Made by a program: the position numbers and the translations under genes. The notes beneath the pieces are model-generated. The model had not been told where the DNA came from, did not search any database, and worked only from the letters and a program-made list of their open reading frames with translations. Shown piece after piece: positions 59,501-64,000 of a stretch of 64,000 nucleotides of DNA (the first letter of the stretch is position 1; every line of letters begins with the position of its first letter). Source of the stretch: Tamarix chinensis. Its lineage: Eukaryota; Streptophyta; Magnoliopsida; Caryophyllales; Tamaricaceae. The stretch lies in the NCBI GenBank assembly GCA_030549775.1, contig CM060172.1, positions 59,484,023 through 59,548,022 of the forward strand, in the 5' to 3' direction.

Positions 59501-60388
59501 GCACAGAGGTTACCTTCGATGACGAATTTTATGTACATAAGCTTTTCGTAAATTGATGAAATCAAATTAACGGATTTTAACATTTCTTAATAAATTGTAA
59601 TAAATGCTTAAAACAGTTTTGAATTTTTTTATTGAAGAAAATGGATTGCCTTATATCAAAGAAATTTTAAGTTTCTGATATCAAAATTAGCCAAAATATT
59701 TGTATTAAAACTTGAACACATCCATCTATAATTCTCAAATACATTAATGAGTAAAGAGGTAAAAAAAAAATAAGGATAACTTTAATAATATAAAATTAAT
59801 TTTTTTATAAAATAACTTATAATATGAAATAAAAATAAATAATAAATAAATAAATAAATAAAATCAATTGTCATCTATTATGAAACGGATGGAATAATTA
59901 AATTAAAAATATTTTACTTATCAAACAAAATCATAGAGAATGAGTAAAATGTTATATCTATTTAGATTCATAAATATATTTTTGTATTTTTAGTTGGACT
60001 ATAAATATTTAATCAAATAAGTTTTTTGAAAATTTCTTGCAAAAATGTATGAGAAATTCAAAAGGCAATCATTTTAACAATAATAATAAGATGATAATAT
60101 TATAATAAAAAAATTAACTTAATCCATTAGTATTTTTACAAAATTATTCAAAACATATAATTACTCAATGATATTTTATCAATGTCGTTGTCGTGTCTAG
60201 ATAAAATATACTACCTCGATTTTTGTAGTTGTTGCTCTAGCCTCTTCTTCATATTTTTATGTACTTAACGTTTTACTATTTCTTCACCCCATTATTAATT
60301 AACACTCTCCAATAGTTTCCCTCATCATTAGCATAGAGCAACATGCATATAGTAATACTATTGGTACATTAGATGCAATGATAAAAGT
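59501..60388. other. AT-rich intergenic DNA
   Basis: No gene, RNA or defined repeat is recognised between the ARF upstream region and LTR copy D. A short aataaataaataaataaat tract lies at about 59840-59860. Confidence 0.5.
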
Positions 60389-61415
60389 TGTAATATCTCC
60401 TCATTTCACAAACATATTTAATAGTTATATTGAGTGTAAATTATTTTAAATCTAATTTTTATAATATCACTTCAATTATTTGAAACTCAAATTGTGTTAT
60501 TGAAATATTCTATTTAAATTTTCTTTTCATTTTTATGGGTTTGATTCCTAAACTTTCTAAGTCTCTTTTTATCATTGAATTTTTTGAAATTGTTATAGCC
60601 TGTTCGTGTTTGAATTTATTGGTTTTTTTTTGACTCTCCTAGTCATTTTCAAAATGATAAATAAAAGTTTTGATGATAAAATATTATCCATGGTGTCAAT
60701 GTGTCATAAACACGTTTTAAACTCTAAAAGAGCCTTTTTAGCTTCAAAATTTTATAAAATTATGGGGATTGCTATAATTTGATATAATTAAACATTAAAT
60801 GATTTAAAATTGTTATAAAATTATTTTTAGTATTCTTTTTATTTAATTAGTTATTTTTTGACATAATTAGTTATCGAGAATGATTTTTATTCATTCAAAC
60901 CTTCTCTACTTTTATTAGGATTTATTCTTTGCCATTCATCTAACTCTATTATGGATAAGATCTACCCCTTCTGGTTTCCATGGCCTTCACCACGCCATTT
61001 TTTTGGTTAATTATGTTACATTATTAGAATTATAACTTAGACGAAACCTTATCTTACATCATAACCTTTCATTTTACCTTTAGAACGACCTTGGAGCCTC
61101 TCTTTAGGAGCCAAAGTTGCCTCCCTATCAACTCCTCCTCAACCCCTACCGCCCTTCACATCGTCGTCAGCCGCCAATTCCACCACCACTAACACCACCT
61201 CTACCCTCCAAAACAACCAAGGGAGCCTCCTCTACCTCCCCACACCTCCCTTTCTCCCTTTCTCCCTCCTTCCACCACCTCCAATCCCCACATCTATCGC
61301 TACCGCCGTGCGTCACCACTGGTGCCACCACTGTCCCTAGGTGGTTCTTTAACCTTCCCAACCCTTAAACCCATTTTATACAAGTATTAGTTATTTTAAT
61401 AATATTAATGGTATT

Positions 61416-61420
61416 ATCTA

Positions 61421-61454
<34 letters not shown>

Positions 61455-61474
61455 TCCATTATTATTGTTATTAT

Positions 61475-61515
<41 letters not shown>
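61416..61515. repeat. (ATT)n and (CTA)n microsatellites in LTR copy D
   Basis: An ATT run lies at 61421-61451 and a CTA run at 61477-61514. They belong to a longer field of TTA, TTG and TTC triplets reaching about 62300. Confidence 0.9.
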
Positions 61516-61744
61516 AACCTAACTTTGTAAATATTTCTAACTAATGCTACTATTAATGGAGATCTACAATTTTAGTATTATTATGATTATCCTTATTGTT
61601 ATTACTATTATTGTTGTTGTTGTTATTATTACCATTATCATTATCATTATTTTCTTTCTAAAATTGTTAATACTAATTTTGTCCATTATCACTTTTATTT
61701 GTTAATATAAATATTTAGACCCTTATATTATTATTATCATTTCA

Positions 61745-61745
<1 letters not shown>

Positions 61746-61792
<47 letters not shown>

Positions 61793-61846
61793 GTTATTAC
61801 GCTTAACATTATTATTATCATTATTGTTGTTGTTGTTGTTGTTGTT
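61746..61846. repeat. (ATT)n and (GTT)n microsatellites in LTR copy D
   Basis: An ATT run lies at 61746-61791 and a GTT run at about 61824-61846, within the variable segment of the LTR. Confidence 0.9.
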
Positions 61847-62994
61847 ATTACTATTACTTTTATTATTATTAATGTTATTGAAACCGAAATTGGCATGTTA
61901 CCATTTTGTTACTATAGAAGAATAATACTCAACCTTATTATTATTATTAGTATTAGTATTCAAATATCGCTAATATTATTCCTAATGCCTTTGTTACTAA
62001 CATTATTACTATGGTATTATTATTAGCTATTACTATTATTATTGTTATTATCTTGTTACTATTATTGTGACAAAAACATTTGAACCTTTATATTATTATT
62101 ATTCGAAATATAAATATTATCATTATTATCTTTAGCAATATTAGTACTTTGTTGGTATTACTATTATTATATTATTATTTTAACCCTAACACTATTATTA
62201 GTCTTAGCCTTAAAAATAATAGGGCTTCTATTTCTAGGAACGTTAGTATTACTATTATTATTATTATCACTATTTTGCTATAACAAGTATTAGTACTATT
62301 ATTAGAAGAAATAAAGTTATTAGGTTTAATAATATAAATATAGCTATAAATATTAACATAACTATATTTCGACTAGTAATATCTAGTATGATACGTATAT
62401 ATGGTGATTATGATGTGATATGATATGACCCTCTAGGATATGCATGCTAGAATTTAATATGTATAAGGGGTGAGTATGGGTTCCATGGGAAAGAAGAGAT
62501 TTTGGGTGAAAAGGGAGAGGTTATTTGTGGGAGAAGAAATGTACTAAGGTTGAAGTGGCCAATTAGGGTTTTTTGGGTCACATATGGAATAGAGGGGTAA
62601 AAAGATATGATTTGGGATTTGATCTAAATGAGATAAGGTGTGGGGCGATAATGAAGTAATGGTAGTGTAAGTGAGAGAAAGTTGGGCCACATAGGTCCAA
62701 TTAGGGTTTTCAAGGGAAAAAACCCTAAAGGGTGATAGTAGGTAGAGTTTGATGTCATGAGGTAATGGGTCTTAACGCACACCCTTAAGACTTGGGATTT
62801 CATTATGGGTAAGTATAAGTGGGAAAGGATGTCGAGGCGTAATAAAGGGCACAGGAGTCTCAAGATATGGGACATGCCTCCTTGAGAGAATAGAAATAGA
62901 AGGTAGGTAACATGCATGTCAAGGGTGAAATTCTTATCGAATAAGACACGAATAAGATACTATCCATTTAAAGATAAAGATTGTTGAGTCGAGC

Positions 62995-63345
62995 CCAGAC
63001 CGGTCCACTGATGAATAATAGTGGCCAGGAGCCGGGGTGCCTTGCATGACAATCCACCGGCGAATAATAGTGGCCAAACGCATTTTGTCCTACATGACCG
63101 TTCCACCAGCTATAATAGTGTGGGTTTTCGTACTCAACAAACCAAACATAATGATGATAAGACATGGGAAAGAAACAAAGTAATTACAGTAAAACATCAT
63201 GTGAGTCGTAGCCAGACTGGTCCACTGGCGAATAATAGTGTCCAAAAACGTTTTGCCCTACATGACCGGTCTACCAATGAATAATAGTGGCTAGAAGCAT
63301 TTTGTCCTGCATGACTGGTCCACCGGCTATAATAGTGGGGTTCCC
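62995..63345 (+). repeat. 54-bp-type minisatellite of LTR copy D, two blocks
   Basis: Units with ccggtccac and ataatagtgg flank the spacer catgtgagtcg, as in the other copies. The last unit runs into ggggttcccgcactyacatgga, shared with copies A and B. Confidence 0.75.
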
Positions 63346-63926
63346 GCACTTACATGGATTGATAAAGACTATGATGTGAATTGACTATATTTACCAGAGA
63401 TCTAAAGAATAAGCCTATCTGGACCATAGCCTGCCTTCATCCTCTGTATTACTGTGAGTTGCCTATATGATCATGTCATATATGTTATGTTGTATATTTT
63501 TGTATGTTTGGTTTTAGCGTATGGTTACTTTACTCAGTACGTAGCGTACTGATCGCCCGTCTCATGGGTGTTGCTCATTCCCACGAGCAGAAGACCCATC
63601 TGAGTTTGTGTAGGTAAGGGATGATGTCTTCGATACCTATGACACCTACGAGGCATCAGGCGGGGCTGAGAGTTGAGCCTAAACTTGGCTTGGGTATCGA
63701 GAGTGACTGAACGAACTCTATCTTACTTTTACTATGTATCGTTTTACTCTAGTCATATTCTATCATATTGTGTTTGGTGTATTCAAAAAACTTATTTAAT
63801 TACTCCTTGGGTTGTAACTCTCTTTAACCGCACTCTGATTTCTATATGGTAAACACTATCATTTCTTTTATGAAAGCTTGTTTCAATTATCAACTTGTGC
63901 TTGAAGTTAATCCTATTTAGCCTTAG

Positions 63927-63972
63927 CACTTAGTACTGGAACGGTAGGAATGAACCGGTCTAGTACTGAGTG
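63927..63972 (+). other. 46-nt inverted repeat near LTR 3' end (copy D)
   Basis: The arms start CACTTAGTACT and end AGTACTGAGTG. Stem position 11/36 is T-A here against C-G in copies A and B, so pairing is kept by a double change. Confidence 0.75.
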
Positions 63973-64000
63973 TGGCGGTAATATACCCTCAGAATTTACA

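Larger units (their letters stand above)
60389..64000 (+). mobile_element. LTR of the gypsy family (copy D), running off the window end
   Basis: The likely start is TGTAATATCTCCTCATTTC at 60389. It continues with a short GC-rich pyrimidine block (61080-61370), trinucleotide-repeat expansions (61400-62300), the catgcatgctag segment (62440) shared with copies A and B, minisatellite (62995-63345) and inverted repeat (63927-63972). The final GGGGGTGTTACA would lie just past 64000. The 5' boundary is less certain than the rest. Confidence 0.7.

Overview
The window looks like nuclear DNA of a flowering plant with a repeat-rich genome, probably a eudicot. It is AT-rich, holds one intron-rich plant transcription-factor gene, and is otherwise filled with layered transposable elements: Ty3/gypsy and Ty1/copia LTR retrotransposons, hAT, CACTA and PIF/Harbinger-type DNA transposons. 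No tRNA, rRNA, CRISPR array, operon or other prokaryotic feature was seen. The species cannot be named from the sequence.

Gene: a complete auxin response factor of the ARF7/ARF19 type lies on the minus strand, 59050 down to 43638. I traced 14 coding exons by hand. All junctions are GT-AG, the frame stays open throughout, and the product is 1095 residues: B3 DNA-binding domain, auxin-response (ancillary) domain, a glutamine-rich activation region, and a C-terminal PB1 domain. Introns 2 (6.8 kb) and 13 (2.9 kb) hold transposon debris.

Repeats: one LTR family dominates. Its ends read TGTAAYACCCC and GGGGGTGTTACA. Copies lie at 1-2203 (+), 5437-9069 (+), 15906-20916 (-), about 15611-22288 (-, older and split by the previous one), 24408 to about 28300 (+), about 28340-31029 (-), 32323-37752 (+) and 60389-64000 (+). 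Two are solo LTRs with intact 5-bp target duplications (GTCAC and GGTTG). A decayed gypsy integrase lies just upstream of the 5437 LTR, which ties the family to gypsy. The better-preserved LTRs carry a pyrimidine-rich GC-rich block, a variable segment filled in each copy by a different tandem repeat, a 54-bp minisatellite, and a 46-nt inverted repeat near the 3' end.

Layout: 1-9.1 kb gypsy LTRs and an integrase remnant; 9.1-14.4 kb AT-rich DNA with short-motif repeats; 14.4-22.3 kb a CACTA end and nested LTRs; 22.3-31 kb two facing LTRs and a hAT element; 31-42.3 kb a copia gag split by a solo LTR, its 5' LTR, another CACTA end and a copia RNase H remnant; 43.6-59.05 kb the ARF gene; 60.4-64 kb another LTR running off the window. 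The strongest unexpected signal is the 46-nt LTR inverted repeat, which keeps 18-19 of 19 pairs in four copies and shows compensatory changes.
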